Source: Dermabacteraceae bacterium TAE3-ERU5
Lineage (GTDB): Bacteria; Actinomycetota; Actinomycetes; Actinomycetales; Dermabacteraceae
NCBI GenBank assembly: GCA_019218375.1
Contig: JAHUUK010000001.1
Location: 248,001-312,000, forward strand
Reading direction: 5' to 3'
Length of the DNA stretch: 64,000 nucleotides
The notes under the pieces are model-generated. The model was not told the origin of the DNA. It ran no database searches and worked only from the letters and a program-made list of their open reading frames with translations. Below, in pieces: positions 32,823 to 42,375 of this stretch (position 1 is the first letter of the stretch; each line of letters opens with the position of its first letter). The position numbers were made by a program, and so were the translations under genes.

Positions 32823-33844
32823 GCCAGGCCGTCGTTGCAGCCGTCGTTTTTGCGTGCCGACGGGCGCTGGCGGGTGTCGTCCTGGCCCTTCTTCTTGAGG
32901 TCCTGGCGCAGTTCGCGCGGTAGCGAGAACATGAGGTCCTCGCTCGCGGTGCGCACGGCCTCCACGTCGGCGTAGCCGCGCTTTGCGAGGTCGGCCAGCA
33001 GTTCCTCAACCAGCAGTTCGGGGACGGACGCGCCGGAGGTCACGCCCACGGTCTCCACGCCCTCGAACCATTCGTCCTTGAGCTCGGCCACCGAGTCGAT
33101 GCGCTGCGAATCGCCCGCACCGGCCTCTTTGGCAACCTCCATCAGGCGCACGGAGTTAGACGAGTTCGCGGAACCAACCACCAGCACCAGATCGCTTTCG
33201 GGGGCGATCTTCTTGACCGCCACCTGGCGGTTCTGGGTGGCGTAGCAGATGTCGTCGCTCGGCGGCGAAACCAGCAGCGGGAAGCGGGTGCGCAGGCGAT
33301 CCACGGTTTCCATCGCCTCGTCCACGCTCAGCGTGGTCTGCGACAGCCAAACCACCTTTTCGGGGTCGCGCACCTCGATGCTGTCTACTTCGTCGATCGA
33401 GTCCACTACCTGCACGTGATCGGGCGCTTCGCCCGCCGTGCCCTGCACTTCCTCGTGACCGCGGTGGCCGACGAGCAGGATGTCGTAATCGTCCTTCGCG
33501 AAACGCACGGCCTCGCGGTGCACCTTGGTCACCAGCGGGCAGGTGGCGTCGATGGTGCGCAGGCCGCGTTCTTCGGCCATTTCGCGCACCTTCGGGGAGA
33601 CGCCGTGCGCGGAGAAGATGACGAGCGCGCCTTCGGGCACCTCGTCTACCTCTTTCACGAACACCGCGCCCTTTTTCCGCAGCGTCTCCACCACGTATTT
33701 GTTGTGCACAATTTCGTGGCGCACGTAAACCGTCTCGTCGTAATGATCGAGGGCGCGCTCCACCGCAACTACCGCCCGATCAACGCCCGCGCAGTAGCCG
33801 CGCGGTTCGGCAAGAAGAACTCGTTTCGTCACGTTCGCCATCAT
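32819..33844 (-). CDS. ispH: 4-hydroxy-3-methylbut-2-enyl diphosphate reductase
   Basis: The 341-residue final enzyme of the MEP isoprenoid pathway makes IPP and DMAPP using a [4Fe-4S] cluster. The three cluster cysteines are C18 (GYCAGV), C102 (DATCPLV) and C200 ([10 protein letters not shown]), and the substrate-binding histidines are in HEIVHNK and SAHG. The last 30 residues are a charged tail outside the fold. Convergent with rmuC, overlapping it by four bases, and divergent from xseA. Confidence 0.96.
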   Translation of the reverse strand: MMANVTKRVLLAEPRGYCAGVDRAVVAVERALDHYDETVYVRHEIVHNKYVVETLRKKGAVFVKEVDEVPEGALVIFSAHGVSPKVREMAEERGLRTIDATCPLVTKVHREAVRFAKDDYDILLVGHRGHEEVQGTAGEAPDHVQVVDSIDEVDSIEVRDPEKVVWLSQTTLSVDEAMETVDRLRTRFPLLVSPPSDDICYATQNRQVAVKKIAPESDLVLVVGSANSSNSVRLMEVAKEAGAGDSQRIDSVAELKDEWFEGVETVGVTSGASVPELLVEELLADLAKRGYADVEAVRTASEDLMFSLPRELRQDLKKKGQDDTRQRPSARKNDGCNDGLA

Positions 33845-33943
33845 ATGCAGGGCGCGGCGTAGCGTCTGCGGCGTATCGCGCAGTTATCCCCCGCGATACT
33901 CTCGATCTCACATTCTGCGGCGTACTCGTGCCACAGTAGTGTC

Positions 33944-35176
33944 ATGGCCGATAACCCCGCCCCCGCCGCGACCGCGGCAGAAACCACGCCCGATAACCCG
34001 TGGCCGCTGCGGCTGCTCTCCGTGAACGTGGAGAAGTATGTTTCGCGCATGTCGGCGCTCTGGGTGGAGGGCGAACTGGTGCAGCTGAACCGCCGCCCCG
34101 GCAGCGGCCTGGCGTTTATGACGGTGCGCGATGCGGAAGTGGATATGTCTTTCAGCGTGCCGGTACGCGAGGTGCATTTGAAGCGGGCGGGCGTGGATCT
34201 GCTGCCCGGCTCGCGGATCGTATTCCATGCGAAGCCGACATTTTGGAGCAAGCGCGGCAGCCTGCAGCTTGAGGCGGACGAGGTGCGCCCGGTGGGGATC
34301 GGGGAGCTGCTGGCCCGCTTGGAGAAGCTGAAACAGGCGCTCGCGGCGGAGGGTCTGTTCGACGCCGCCCGCAAGCGCCCGCTGCCTTTCCTGCCGCGCC
34401 GCGTGGGTTTGATCTGCGGGCGCCAGTCCGCGGCCGAAAAAGACGTGGTGGTGAACGGCGAGCGCCGCTGGCCCGGTATCGAGTTCGTAATCCGGGAGGT
34501 CGCGGTGCAGGGCGAACGGGCGGTGCGCGAGGTGACCGCCGCACTTAACGAGCTGGACGGCATGCCGGGAGTGGACGTCATCATCATTTCGCGCGGCGGC
34601 GGCAGCATAGAGGATCTGTTGCCGTTCTCGGACGAGTCTTTGGTGCGCCGGGTGGCTGCCACGAGCGTGCCGGTGGTTTCCGCCATCGGCCACGAGGTTG
34701 ATACGCCGTTGCTTGATCTGGTGGCCGACCTGCGTGCTTCCACCCCGACGGACGCGGCGAAGCGCGTGGTCCCGGATTTTTGGCAGGAGCGGGAGCTGGC
34801 GGAGCAGGCGCGGCTGCGGCTGCGCAGCGCTTTGCGGGCACGGCTTTCGCGCGAGCGGGAGGGGCTGGCGCAGGTGCGTTCGCGCCCGGTGCTGGCCAGG
34901 CCGCTCACGCTGATTGAGGGTCCGCGCCGCGAGGTGCGGGAACAGGTGGTTTTGGCGCGCACCCGTATGCGGGCTTTGTTTGCCGAGCGGATGCGGGAGG
35001 TCGATTTCTTCCGCCAGCAGGTGCGGGCCCTTTCCCCGTTGAGCACGCTGCGGCGCGGCTACGCGGTGGTGCAGGACGAGGAGGGCCGCACGGTGACCGA
35101 CCCGGCACAGGTGGCAAGCGGCGCGGCGCTCTCGCTGCGACTGGCAGAGGGCAGGCTGGCGGCCCGCGCCGAATAA
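33944..35176 (+). CDS. xseA: Exodeoxyribonuclease VII large subunit
   Basis: The 410-residue catalytic subunit of the single-strand exonuclease has an N-terminal OB-fold (about 20-125, VEGELVQLNRRPGSGLAFM). The catalytic core follows with PRRVGLICGRQSAAEKDVVVN, IIISRGGGSIEDLLPFSDE and SAIGHEVDTPLLDLVADLRASTPTDAAK. A long coiled coil and the closing TLRRGYAVVQDE come last. The small subunit gene follows after 74 bases. Confidence 0.95.
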   Translation: MADNPAPAATAAETTPDNPWPLRLLSVNVEKYVSRMSALWVEGELVQLNRRPGSGLAFMTVRDAEVDMSFSVPVREVHLKRAGVDLLPGSRIVFHAKPTFWSKRGSLQLEADEVRPVGIGELLARLEKLKQALAAEGLFDAARKRPLPFLPRRVGLICGRQSAAEKDVVVNGERRWPGIEFVIREVAVQGERAVREVTAALNELDGMPGVDVIIISRGGGSIEDLLPFSDESLVRRVAATSVPVVSAIGHEVDTPLLDLVADLRASTPTDAAKRVVPDFWQERELAEQARLRLRSALRARLSREREGLAQVRSRPVLARPLTLIEGPRREVREQVVLARTRMRALFAERMREVDFFRQQVRALSPLSTLRRGYAVVQDEEGRTVTDPAQVASGAALSLRLAEGRLAARAE

Positions 35177-35250
35177 ACCGGTGGCCCGCGCGGAATCGCT
35201 TGAGCAGCCGGGCATTCATTTAAGACTTTGGCACGTTAAGGAGTTAATTC

Positions 35251-35526
35251 ATGGCAGGTAAGCAAAACGACGCGAATAGCGGCGCAGCGGTGCAGGTTTC
35301 GCCCGAGGTGGCGGCCCTCGGTTATGAGGAGGCGCGGGATCGGCTGATCGCCACGGTGCGTCAGTTAGAGGCCGGGGATGTTCCGTTGGAGCAGGCGATT
35401 TCCCTGTGGGAGCGCGGCGAGGAACTGGCTGCGCACTGCCAGTCCTGGCTGGACAACGCCAGCAGCAAGCTGGAGGCGGCCGTGGCGCGCGGTCAAGAAG
35501 GGCAGGCGGGCCAGGGCGAAAGCTAA
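35251..35526 (+). CDS. xseB: Exodeoxyribonuclease VII small subunit
   Basis: The 91-residue helical protein binds the coiled coil of XseA in several copies. The family core reads GYEEARDRLIATVRQLEAGDVPLEQAISLWERGEELAAHCQSWLDNA. AAGGAG lies before the ATG. Just after the stop there are two 18-base tandem units (35530-35565). Confidence 0.94.
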   Translation: MAGKQNDANSGAAVQVSPEVAALGYEEARDRLIATVRQLEAGDVPLEQAISLWERGEELAAHCQSWLDNASSKLEAAVARGQEGQAGQGES

Positions 35527-35529
35527 CGG

Positions 35530-35565
35530 GCAGGCGCTGCTCAACAAGCAGGCGCTACCCAACAA
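35530..35565 (+). repeat. Tandem 18-base direct repeat
   Basis: Two adjoining units, GCAGGCGCTGCTCAACAA and GCAGGCGCTACCCAACAA, differ at two bases and lie just past the xseB stop. A third, decayed unit may follow. Confidence 0.6.
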
Positions 35566-35622
35566 GCTGCCCAGCAACTCGGGCAACGCCCCAGTAATTT
35601 AGCGTGCCGACCCTAAGTTAAT

Positions 35623-36171
35623 TCATCGCGCCGACGCAGGCAGCGAGGCGATGGCGGCGCGGGCCAGTTTTTCTACGTTTTCCGGCCCGCCCGTGCCGGA
35701 GGCGATGAACGCCCAGCCCTTGCCCGCGCATTGCAGGGCGTCGTGCCCGGCTTCGCCGCTAAAGCGTTCGCATTTCACGCCGTCTAGCTCCACCGTGCCC
35801 TGCGAGCTAGCCTTGCCCAGGGTGTCTACCACCAGCCCGGCGGTGGCCTCTTTGCGTTCCACCAGTTGCAGCGGTTTCGCGTCGGCGCTGTAGCGCAGGG
35901 TCCAGCTCACGGGCGTGCCGGTGGCCAGTTTTGCCTGCCGCACGGTGAATCCCTGCGGGGTCTGCGGCGCTACCAGAGGAAAGCCCACCACCGGCTGGGC
36001 GCGGCGCGCGGTGTCGGCCACGTCCACTTCGGGCTGACTGTACTTGTTGCCCTCACGCGGGAACGCCACCAGCGCGGCTACGACGATCACGATGGCTAGA
36101 TTTAGGCCTATCGCCCACACCATGTTTTTCACGGATGTGTTCTTGCGGGTGGGGATGCGGGATGAGGCCAT
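35623..36171 (-). CDS. DUF4245 membrane-anchored protein
   Basis: The product is about 182 residues from the ATG at 36171. It has a short basic N-terminus, one membrane helix (MVWAIGLNLAIVIVVAALVAF, about 16-36) and an extracellular domain of about 140 residues. That domain contains two cysteines (VKCERF, ALQCAG) that could form a disulfide. It matches DUF4245, a family confined to actinobacteria and of unknown function, often encoded near xseAB and fum/glpX as here. Convergent with xseB. Confidence 0.82.
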   Translation of the reverse strand: MASSRIPTRKNTSVKNMVWAIGLNLAIVIVVAALVAFPREGNKYSQPEVDVADTARRAQPVVGFPLVAPQTPQGFTVRQAKLATGTPVSWTLRYSADAKPLQLVERKEATAGLVVDTLGKASSQGTVELDGVKCERFSGEAGHDALQCAGKGWAFIASGTGGPENVEKLARAAIASLPASAR

Positions 36172-36307
36172 GCCCCCTATTCTCACCCAACTCTCCCCCG
36201 CATACCCAACAGGGCACCTAACGCGGCCCTGCCAGTTTTCTTTGCGAACGCCTTTCTGGGGGCCTTACCGGTGGCTTGACCGCGCCTTTTAATGCGATGA
36301 TCGAGGG

Positions 36308-37234
36308 GTGGACGCTACCTTTTTGACGGCCGGCGAGGCCCTGACAGACATCGTTATCAGCCCGGACGGTTCCACTAGCGAACATCCCGGCGGTTCCCCG
36401 ATGAACACTGCGGTGGCTCTGGGGCGCTTGGGCTACCCCTCCCACCTGTTTACCGACCTCGGGGACGACGCTAGGGGCCAAGCCATCAGCGCTCACCTGG
36501 CCGAGTCCGGGGCAAGCCTGATTCCGGGCAGTGTTAATCCGGGTGCCGACACTTCGCTGGCCAGGGCGATCCTGAACGCGCACGGGGTAGCCGAATACGA
36601 GTTCGATTTTTCCTGGCGGCCCAGCAGCGATGCGCAGGTCCCCGATGGTGTTTCGGCTTTCCATTTCGGTTCGCTCGGGGCGCTGGTGCACCCCGGCGCG
36701 GAGACGGTGGAGAAGCTGGCGCGCTCCCTGCGCGGCACGGCCACGATCTCTTTTGACCCGAACATCCGCCCCTCGCTGCTCCCCGGCGCTGCGCAGGTGC
36801 TGCCCGACGTGCAGCGGCTGGTGGCGCTGGCCGACGTGGTAAAGGCATCCGACGCCGACGTGCAGTGGCTTATGCCCAACGATGACCCGCGAGAGATAGC
36901 GCGGCTCTGGCTACAGACCGGCCCCGCCCTGGTGGTGGTCACGCACGGCGGCGATGGTGCCTGGGCGGTATGCGCCGCGGGCGAGGTGGAGGTTCCGGCA
37001 CCCGATTGCGAGGTGGTGGATACCGTCGGCGCGGGCGATACTTTTACCGCCGGGCTGCTGGACGCGCTCGCGCAGCGCGGCCTGCTCGGTGCGGATAACC
37101 GCCGGGAACTGCACGGCATCGATACCGATACGCTGCGCGCCGTCGTAACCCACGCCTCCCGCTGCGCGGGCGTGGCGGTTGCGCGGCCGGGCGCGAACCC
37201 GCCCTGGCGCGGCGATGTGGAGGCGGCCCTGTGA
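36308..37234 (+). CDS. PfkB-family carbohydrate kinase, probably fructokinase
   Basis: The 308-residue ribokinase-like kinase opens with the substrate site AGEALTDIV and [15 protein letters not shown]. It has ISFDPNIRP near the middle and the catalytic [13 protein letters not shown] close to the C-terminus. The opening and the DPNIRP segment favour fructokinase over ribokinase or KdgK. The GTG at 36308 follows GAGGG directly. Its stop overlaps the GTG of fumC by four bases, though no metabolic link is obvious. Confidence 0.85.
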   Translation: MDATFLTAGEALTDIVISPDGSTSEHPGGSPMNTAVALGRLGYPSHLFTDLGDDARGQAISAHLAESGASLIPGSVNPGADTSLARAILNAHGVAEYEFDFSWRPSSDAQVPDGVSAFHFGSLGALVHPGAETVEKLARSLRGTATISFDPNIRPSLLPGAAQVLPDVQRLVALADVVKASDADVQWLMPNDDPREIARLWLQTGPALVVVTHGGDGAWAVCAAGEVEVPAPDCEVVDTVGAGDTFTAGLLDALAQRGLLGADNRRELHGIDTDTLRAVVTHASRCAGVAVARPGANPPWRGDVEAAL

Positions 37235-38655
37235 ACCGGCAAAGCGACGGCAGTGGCATGCCCTCCCCCACGCGTATCGAACGGGACACGATGGGCGAGG
37301 TAGCCGTCCCGGCGGATGCCCTTTACGGGGCGCAGACCCAGCGCGCGGTGGAAAACTTCCCCGTCTCGGGTCAGCGGCTAGAGCCGGCGCAGGTGGTGGC
37401 GCTCGCGCAGGTTAAGAAGGCGGCGGCCCGTGCCAACCGCGAGCTGGGCGTGCTTTCCCCCGAGGTTTCCGCCGCCCTGGTGACGGCGGCCGATGAGGTG
37501 ATCGCGGGCGCGCACGCGGATCAGTTCCCGGTGGATGTCTACCAGACCGGTTCCGGCACCAGTTCCAACATGAACATGAACGAGGTGCTTTCCCGCCGTG
37601 CTCGCGAGCTTTCGGGCCTGGATGTGCACCCGAACGATCACGCGAACGCCAGCCAGTCCTCTAACGATGTTTTTCCGTCGTCGGTGCACGTGGCTGCGGC
37701 GACGGTGCTGACAGGTGAGGTGCTGCCCACGCTGGCTCACCTGGAGCTGGCTTTGATGGCCAAGGCAGACGAGTTTGCGGACGTGGTTAAGCCCGGCCGC
37801 ACGCACCTGATGGACGCCACCCCGGTCACGCTCGGCCAGGAGTTCGCCGGATACGCGGCTGCCGTTCGCTACGGTCACCAGCGTCTTAGCGATTGCCTGC
37901 CCCGGCTTTCGGAACTGCCCCTCGGCGGCACGGCGGTCGGCACCGGCATTAATACCCCCGCCGGTTTCGCCCCGCGCGCGATAGAGTTTTTGGCGCAGCA
38001 GACCGGCCTGCCGCTACGCGAGGCGGCGAACCATTTCGAGGCGCAGTCCGGCCGGGACGCTCTGGTGGAAACGTCGGGTGCGCTGCGCACCTGCGCCGTT
38101 TCCCTCACCAAAATCTGTAACGACCTGCGTTGGATGGCGTCCGGCCCGAACACCGGCCTGGGCGAGATCCTGCTGCCGGACCTGCAACCGGGCAGTTCGA
38201 TCATGCCGGGCAAGGTGAACCCGGTAGTGCCGGAATCGGTGCTGATGGTGTGCTCCCGGATAGTCGGCAACGACGCGGCCATCGCCTGGGGCGGGGCGCA
38301 GGGAAGTTTCGAGCTGAACGTGCAGATCCCGCTGATGGGGACTGCCCTGCTGGAATCGCTGCGGCTGCTTGCCAGCTCCTCCAGGCTGCTGGCCGACAGG
38401 GCCGTTTGCGGTATTCGTGCGAACCGGGAACATGCGGCGCGGCTCGCCGGGATGTCTCCGGCCACCGCCACCCCGCTGAACCGGCTGATCGGCTACGAGG
38501 AGGCGGCGAAGATCGCCAAGCACGCGGTGGCCGAGGGGCTGACGGTGGCGGAATCGGCCCGCGCCCTGGGCTACGTGGCGCGCGGGGAGATCAGCGAGGA
38601 AGAACTGCACACGGCCCTCGATCCGCTGCGCATGACGGGGATCGGCCGGGCGTAA
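37231..38655 (+). CDS. fumC: Class II fumarate hydratase
   Basis: The 474-residue homotetrameric, iron-free fumarase interconverts fumarate and malate. It shows [20 protein letters not shown] near the start, [28 protein letters not shown] and the superfamily signature [11 protein letters not shown] (about 321-331). The start is a GTG overlapping the kinase stop, and the first 15 residues are a non-conserved leader, so an internal start is possible. Copy C of the repeat follows. Confidence 0.94.
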   Translation: MNRQSDGSGMPSPTRIERDTMGEVAVPADALYGAQTQRAVENFPVSGQRLEPAQVVALAQVKKAAARANRELGVLSPEVSAALVTAADEVIAGAHADQFPVDVYQTGSGTSSNMNMNEVLSRRARELSGLDVHPNDHANASQSSNDVFPSSVHVAAATVLTGEVLPTLAHLELALMAKADEFADVVKPGRTHLMDATPVTLGQEFAGYAAAVRYGHQRLSDCLPRLSELPLGGTAVGTGINTPAGFAPRAIEFLAQQTGLPLREAANHFEAQSGRDALVETSGALRTCAVSLTKICNDLRWMASGPNTGLGEILLPDLQPGSSIMPGKVNPVVPESVLMVCSRIVGNDAAIAWGGAQGSFELNVQIPLMGTALLESLRLLASSSRLLADRAVCGIRANREHAARLAGMSPATATPLNRLIGYEEAAKIAKHAVAEGLTVAESARALGYVARGEISEEELHTALDPLRMTGIGRA

Positions 38656-38828
38656 CCGACACCGGCCCTACCCCACCACTCCTAGCTCACCAGCCCTAAC
38701 GCGCCAAGCCTAAAGGGCCCGATAGCAGCCTAAGAGGCCCGCTGCCGCGGTATGCCGGGGCGGAGCAACCGGTAAGGCGATCGGGCTTTCGGAGCGGTAG
38801 TCAGCCTCCCCCGGATAAGTAAAACGGT

Positions 38829-38962
38829 TACGTTTGGGTGCAGTTTTAGCTACCCCTTACGTTTGGGTGCACTTTCAGTGGGTTAAACCGCGTTTTTGTA
38901 GCGCTTAGTGCACCCAAACGTCATGGCGTGGGAATAACAGCGGTTACTGCACCCAAACGTTA
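38829..38962. repeat. Intergenic structured repeat, copy C
   Basis: Left arms are TACGTTTGGGTGCAGTTTT (38829-38847) and ACGTTTGGGTGCACTTTC (38859-38876). The spacer contains GGTTAAACCGCGTTTTTG. Inverted right arms are TTAGTGCACCCAAACGTC (38905-38922) and GTTACTGCACCCAAACGTTA (38943-38962). It lies in the 353-base gap between the convergent fumC and uppS genes; the rest of the gap shows no gene. Confidence 0.86.
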
Positions 38963-39008
38963 AACCGGCAACCCGCGCCAGGCAGTCAGGCCCGCCACTC
39001 CCCCACGT

Positions 39009-39767
39009 TTACGCCCCAAAGCGGCGTTCGCGGCGGGTGTAGTCGCGCAGAGCGCGCAGGAAATCTACCCGGCGAAATTCGGGCCAGAACGTTTCCGCGA
39101 AATAGAACTCGGAATGCACGGACTGCCACATCATGAAGCCGGAAAGACGCTGTTCCCCGGAGGTGCGGATGATGAGGTCGGGATCGGGCTGGCCGCGCGT
39201 GTAAAGGTGCTGGCCGATAGCGTCCGGCGTGAGTTCGTTCGCCACCTGCGCGATGTCTTTGCCCTCCGCCTGCGCGGCTTTCAGCAGGGAGCGCACGGCA
39301 TCGGTGATCTCCTGCCTGCCGCCGTAACCGATCGCCACGTTTACGGTGAGCGCCGCGCCCTGGGCGGAAGATTCCTCCAGTTCACGCAGCCGCGTCACCA
39401 CGTCGCAGGGCAGGGTGTCGGTGGCTCCCGCCAGTTTCACGGTGTATCCGGCGGCGTGCACGCGTTCTACCACGCCCAGGATGATCTGGAACAGCGCGTC
39501 TAGTTCCTTGGGGGAACGGGAAAGGTTGTCCGTGGAAAGCAGCCAGACGGTAACCACCGGGATACCCAGGCCCTCGCACCAGGTGAGGAACTCGGAAATC
39601 TTGGCGGCGCCCTGCCTGTGGCCTTCTTCGGTGCTGGCACCGAAACTGCGCGCCCAGCGGCGGTTTCCGTCCACGATGACAGCTACGTGCTGGGGCAGCA
39701 GGCTCCCCTCGATCTCGCACTGCAGGCGACGTTCGTACACCCGGTATAGCAGCGACGGCAGATGCAT
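39009..39767 (-). CDS. uppS: Isoprenyl (polyprenyl) diphosphate synthase, cis type
   Basis: The 252-residue cis-prenyltransferase makes the polyprenyl diphosphate carrier for cell-wall synthesis. The catalytic Asp33 is in IVDGNRRWAR. VWLLSTDNLSRSPKEL, GYGGRQEI and PDLIIRTSGEQRLSGFMMWQ are also present. Actinobacteria have cis-synthases for shorter E,Z products too, and chain length cannot be read here. Divergent from the TrhA-like gene. Confidence 0.93.
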   Translation of the reverse strand: MHLPSLLYRVYERRLQCEIEGSLLPQHVAVIVDGNRRWARSFGASTEEGHRQGAAKISEFLTWCEGLGIPVVTVWLLSTDNLSRSPKELDALFQIILGVVERVHAAGYTVKLAGATDTLPCDVVTRLRELEESSAQGAALTVNVAIGYGGRQEITDAVRSLLKAAQAEGKDIAQVANELTPDAIGQHLYTRGQPDPDLIIRTSGEQRLSGFMMWQSVHSEFYFAETFWPEFRRVDFLRALRDYTRRERRFGA

Positions 39768-39891
39768 GGGTGTGACCTCCTTCTTCGCCCGGATCGGTTT
39801 TGCCTGTGCTTTCTCTCCCTATTATTACGCCGCGCGCGGCCCTTTTCTGACATCTGAGCGTTTTCGCAGGTCCGTGGGCTAGGCTGAAGTA

Positions 39892-40611
39892 ATGAGGCAG
39901 GCACCTTCCCAAAATCCGGCCGACGATTCCGATTCGCTCCTAGAGCTGGCGGAAAAAAGCGTTAAAACCGTCGTAGAGCAGGCGAAGCCTAAGCTGCGCG
40001 GCTGGATTCACCTGGTCACTTTCCCCATTTCCCTCTGTGCGGGGCTGCTGCTGATCGCCTTCGGGCCGACGCTCGGCACCCGCCTGGCCTGCGCGGTTTT
40101 CGTGCTCACTTCCGGCATGCTGTTCGGGATTAGCGCCACCTATCACCGAGGAACCTGGACCCAGCGCGGCGCGCTCATGCTGCGCCGCTTCGATCACGCC
40201 AACATCTTTTTGATCATCGCGGGCACATACACCCCCATCGCGGTATCCCTACTAAGCCCTCACGATGCCGCCGTGCTGCTAACCATCTGCTGGTCGGGGG
40301 CCGCGCTCGGCGTCGGTTTCCGGCTCTTTTGGACCACGGCCCCGCGCTGGCTTTACGTCCCGGCCTACGTAGCGCTCGGCTGGGTCGCGATCTTCTACAT
40401 GCCGCAGTTGCTCGCTGGCGGCGGCTGGGGCGTGGTGGGGCTGATCATCGCGGGTGGCGTGCTCTACACGCTCGGCGCCATCGTCTACGCCACGAAGTTC
40501 CCCAAGCCGTCGGCCACCTATTTCGGCTTCCACGAAATCTTCCATTCGTTTACGGCAGCGGCGTTTATCTGTCATTTCATCGCCGTCTGGCTGGCTGTCG
40601 CCAGCGTGTGA
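39892..40611 (+). CDS. Hemolysin III / TrhA-family membrane protein
   Basis: The 239-residue protein has seven predicted helices of the PAQR/HlyIII family. The metal-ligand motifs are present: SATYHRG (after helix 2), RFDHANIFLIIAGTYTP and the C-terminal FHEIFHSFTAAAFICHF. Bacterial members are linked with membrane energetics or fluidity, and haemolysis is not a safe inference from the name. ATG at 39892; strong hairpin downstream. Confidence 0.88.
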   Translation: MRQAPSQNPADDSDSLLELAEKSVKTVVEQAKPKLRGWIHLVTFPISLCAGLLLIAFGPTLGTRLACAVFVLTSGMLFGISATYHRGTWTQRGALMLRRFDHANIFLIIAGTYTPIAVSLLSPHDAAVLLTICWSGAALGVGFRLFWTTAPRWLYVPAYVALGWVAIFYMPQLLAGGGWGVVGLIIAGGVLYTLGAIVYATKFPKPSATYFGFHEIFHSFTAAAFICHFIAVWLAVASV

Positions 40612-40661
40612 GCGCCCCGTAAAACCGCTTCCCTTAGGGGCGGTCTTTGCCTACGGGGCGC
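40612..40661. terminator. Nested bidirectional terminator hairpin
   Basis: Outer perfect arms GCGCCCCGTA and TACGGGGCGC (40612-40621, 40652-40661) enclose an inner ACCGC/GCGGT stem followed by CTTT. It lies between the convergent trhA-like gene and the small membrane gene. Confidence 0.65.
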
Positions 40662-40681
40662 CCGCCCGCTTTAGCCGCGCT

Positions 40682-40936
40682 TTAGGCTTCTTCCTGCGCA
40701 GTCTCTTTCTGCCCAGCTTCTTCCTGTGCCTGTTCCGCTGCCGCTTCGGCATGGCGCTGTTCGGCATCTCCCAGGGCCTGTGCGCGCCTGACGCGGCGCG
40801 ACATGTCCATGATGAGGGCCACGGTCACCAGCGCCACCAGGAACACGGCGATGAATCCGGCCAGGCCGGGGCTTACCGTGGCGGCGTTTAATTCTTTGGG
40901 GCGTTCGCTAACGATCTGCCCGATCAGGGTAATCAT
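40682..40936 (-). CDS. Small membrane protein downstream of mca
   Basis: The 84-residue product has one membrane helix (PGLAGFIAVFLVALVTVALIM, about 23-43) followed by a charged, Glu/Ala/Gln-rich helix. Function is unknown. It overlaps the mca stop by four bases, and actinobacterial genomes commonly keep a similar small gene next to mca and greA. This supports it as a real gene. Confidence 0.72.
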   Translation of the reverse strand: MITLIGQIVSERPKELNAATVSPGLAGFIAVFLVALVTVALIMDMSRRVRRAQALGDAEQRHAEAAAEQAQEEAGQKETAQEEA

Positions 40937-41844
40937 GCTGTCTCTTTCTGCGCCGTTTCGCTTCGCGGTGCGGCATTTACGGTTTCGCGGATGCCCGCGA
41001 AAAGGTCTGTTTCGGGAAGTTCTACCCCGATCCGGCTGGCGCGCAGTTCGTAATCGTCGCTGGGCCAGATTTCGCGCAGCACCGGCGTGGGGATGGCGAA
41101 GAAGATGCCGTCGGGGTCCACCTGGGTGGCGTGCGCCAGCAGTGCTTCTTCCCGTTTGTGCAGGTAGTCGGCCACGTCAACGCGCGTGGTGAGCAGCCGC
41201 TGGGGGCGTTTCGCAGCGGATTCCATGAACTCCCGGTAGGGGGTTTCCTGGCCGGTGCGTTCCAGGTAATCGAGGAATGCCTGTATCCGCTGGGGCTGGA
41301 AAGCGTGCACGTAGTAGAGCTTGCTTATCTCCCATGCCGGGCCGAGGTCCGGCCGGTAGGCCGGGTCGGCGGCGTCACGGTAGGCGGCAACGCTCACCAG
41401 GTGGCACATAATGTGATCGGGGTGGGGGTAGCCGCCGATCTCGTCGTAGGTGACCAGCACCTGCGGTTTTTCTTCGCGGATCAGTTTCACCAGGCTGGCG
41501 GTGGCCTCATCCAGCGGGGTGCGGGCGAAGCAACCTTCGGGGAGGTCTTCCAGCGCACCTCCCTCCACGTAACCGGAGTCTTCGTACCCCAGCCAGTGGT
41601 GTTTGATTCCGAGCGCAGCCACGCAGCGCGCCATTTCTTCCCGGCGCACGCTGGGCAGGTTTTCCTCGATGTCGGCTTGCCCGGCCAGGCGCGGGTTGAG
41701 GACTTCTCCCCTTTCGCCGCCCGTGCAGGTGACGACGCTGACGTGGCAGCCTTCCGCGGCGTAGCGGGCCAGCGTGGCCGCGCCCTTGCTCGCCTCATCG
41801 TCCGGGTGGGCGTGCACCGCCATCAGGCGTAACGCTTCGTTCAA
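40933..41844 (-). CDS. mca: Mycothiol S-conjugate amidase
   Basis: The product is about 303 residues from a TTG at 41844 that follows GAGGGG. This zinc amidase splits mycothiol conjugates of toxins, releasing a mercapturic acid and glucosaminyl-inositol for reuse. The LmbE-like site shows AHPDDE (about 12-17) and HPDH (about 141-144). Length and the longer C-terminus fit Mca better than MshB, which is shorter and less rich in this tail. It marks the organism as a mycothiol user. Next to greA, as in many actinobacteria. Confidence 0.88.
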   Translation of the reverse strand: MNEALRLMAVHAHPDDEASKGAATLARYAAEGCHVSVVTCTGGERGEVLNPRLAGQADIEENLPSVRREEMARCVAALGIKHHWLGYEDSGYVEGGALEDLPEGCFARTPLDEATASLVKLIREEKPQVLVTYDEIGGYPHPDHIMCHLVSVAAYRDAADPAYRPDLGPAWEISKLYYVHAFQPQRIQAFLDYLERTGQETPYREFMESAAKRPQRLLTTRVDVADYLHKREEALLAHATQVDPDGIFFAIPTPVLREIWPSDDYELRASRIGVELPETDLFAGIRETVNAAPRSETAQKETA

Positions 41845-41885
41845 TGTTTCCCCTCGCAGTAGTTTCTCTCTGTCACAATAGTGGC

Positions 41886-42287
41886 ATGGAAACTCTGCCC
41901 GCCCATCTTCAAGATAGGTACGGCACGTCGGTTTCACTGACCGGTAAGCGCCTGCGCCTGGCCGGGATCGTGGCGCTCGGCGTGCTTTTTCTTGCTGCGG
42001 TGCTCTGGGTCGCCTGGAGCGTCTCCTCCCCCGACGTGCGCAGCAAGATGGTTTCCTATCAGCACGTTAGCGACACCGAGATGCGCCTTGAGTTTCAGGT
42101 GTCCCGCACCCCCGGCACTGTACTTTCCTGCGCTGTGCAGGCGTTAGATTCGCATCGCGCGCAGGTCGGCTTCGCAAACGTGCCCGTTCCCGCCTCCGAT
42201 AGCCGCGATTCTCTGGTTAGCGCCGACGTCACCACCGTGGGCGGCGCCGTGAGCGCGGAGGTCATGCGCTGCGAGCCGCAGAAATAA
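41886..42287 (+). CDS. DUF4307 membrane-anchored protein
   Basis: The 133-residue product starts at the ATG at 41886. A short polar N-terminus (LPAHLQDRYG, a conserved DUF4307 opening) is followed by one membrane helix (about 24-45) and an extracellular beta-rich domain with two cysteines. The function is unknown. The position between mca and greA is common in actinobacteria. No strong ribosome binding site. Confidence 0.8.
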   Translation: METLPAHLQDRYGTSVSLTGKRLRLAGIVALGVLFLAAVLWVAWSVSSPDVRSKMVSYQHVSDTEMRLEFQVSRTPGTVLSCAVQALDSHRAQVGFANVPVPASDSRDSLVSADVTTVGGAVSAEVMRCEPQK

Positions 42288-42375
42288 CGCTTCCCGCTTT
42301 TCTGCCCACTCTGGGCTGGCCCGTGTAGAATCCACCAGGACCAGCATTTCCTCTTAGTAACAGGAGTTAACAGAC

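Noticed and set aside
8091-38962. CRISPR array or insertion sequence built from the repeated arms
   Set aside because: Arms come in inverted pairs at three separate loci, without regular spacers, cas genes, a transposase or clear target duplications.
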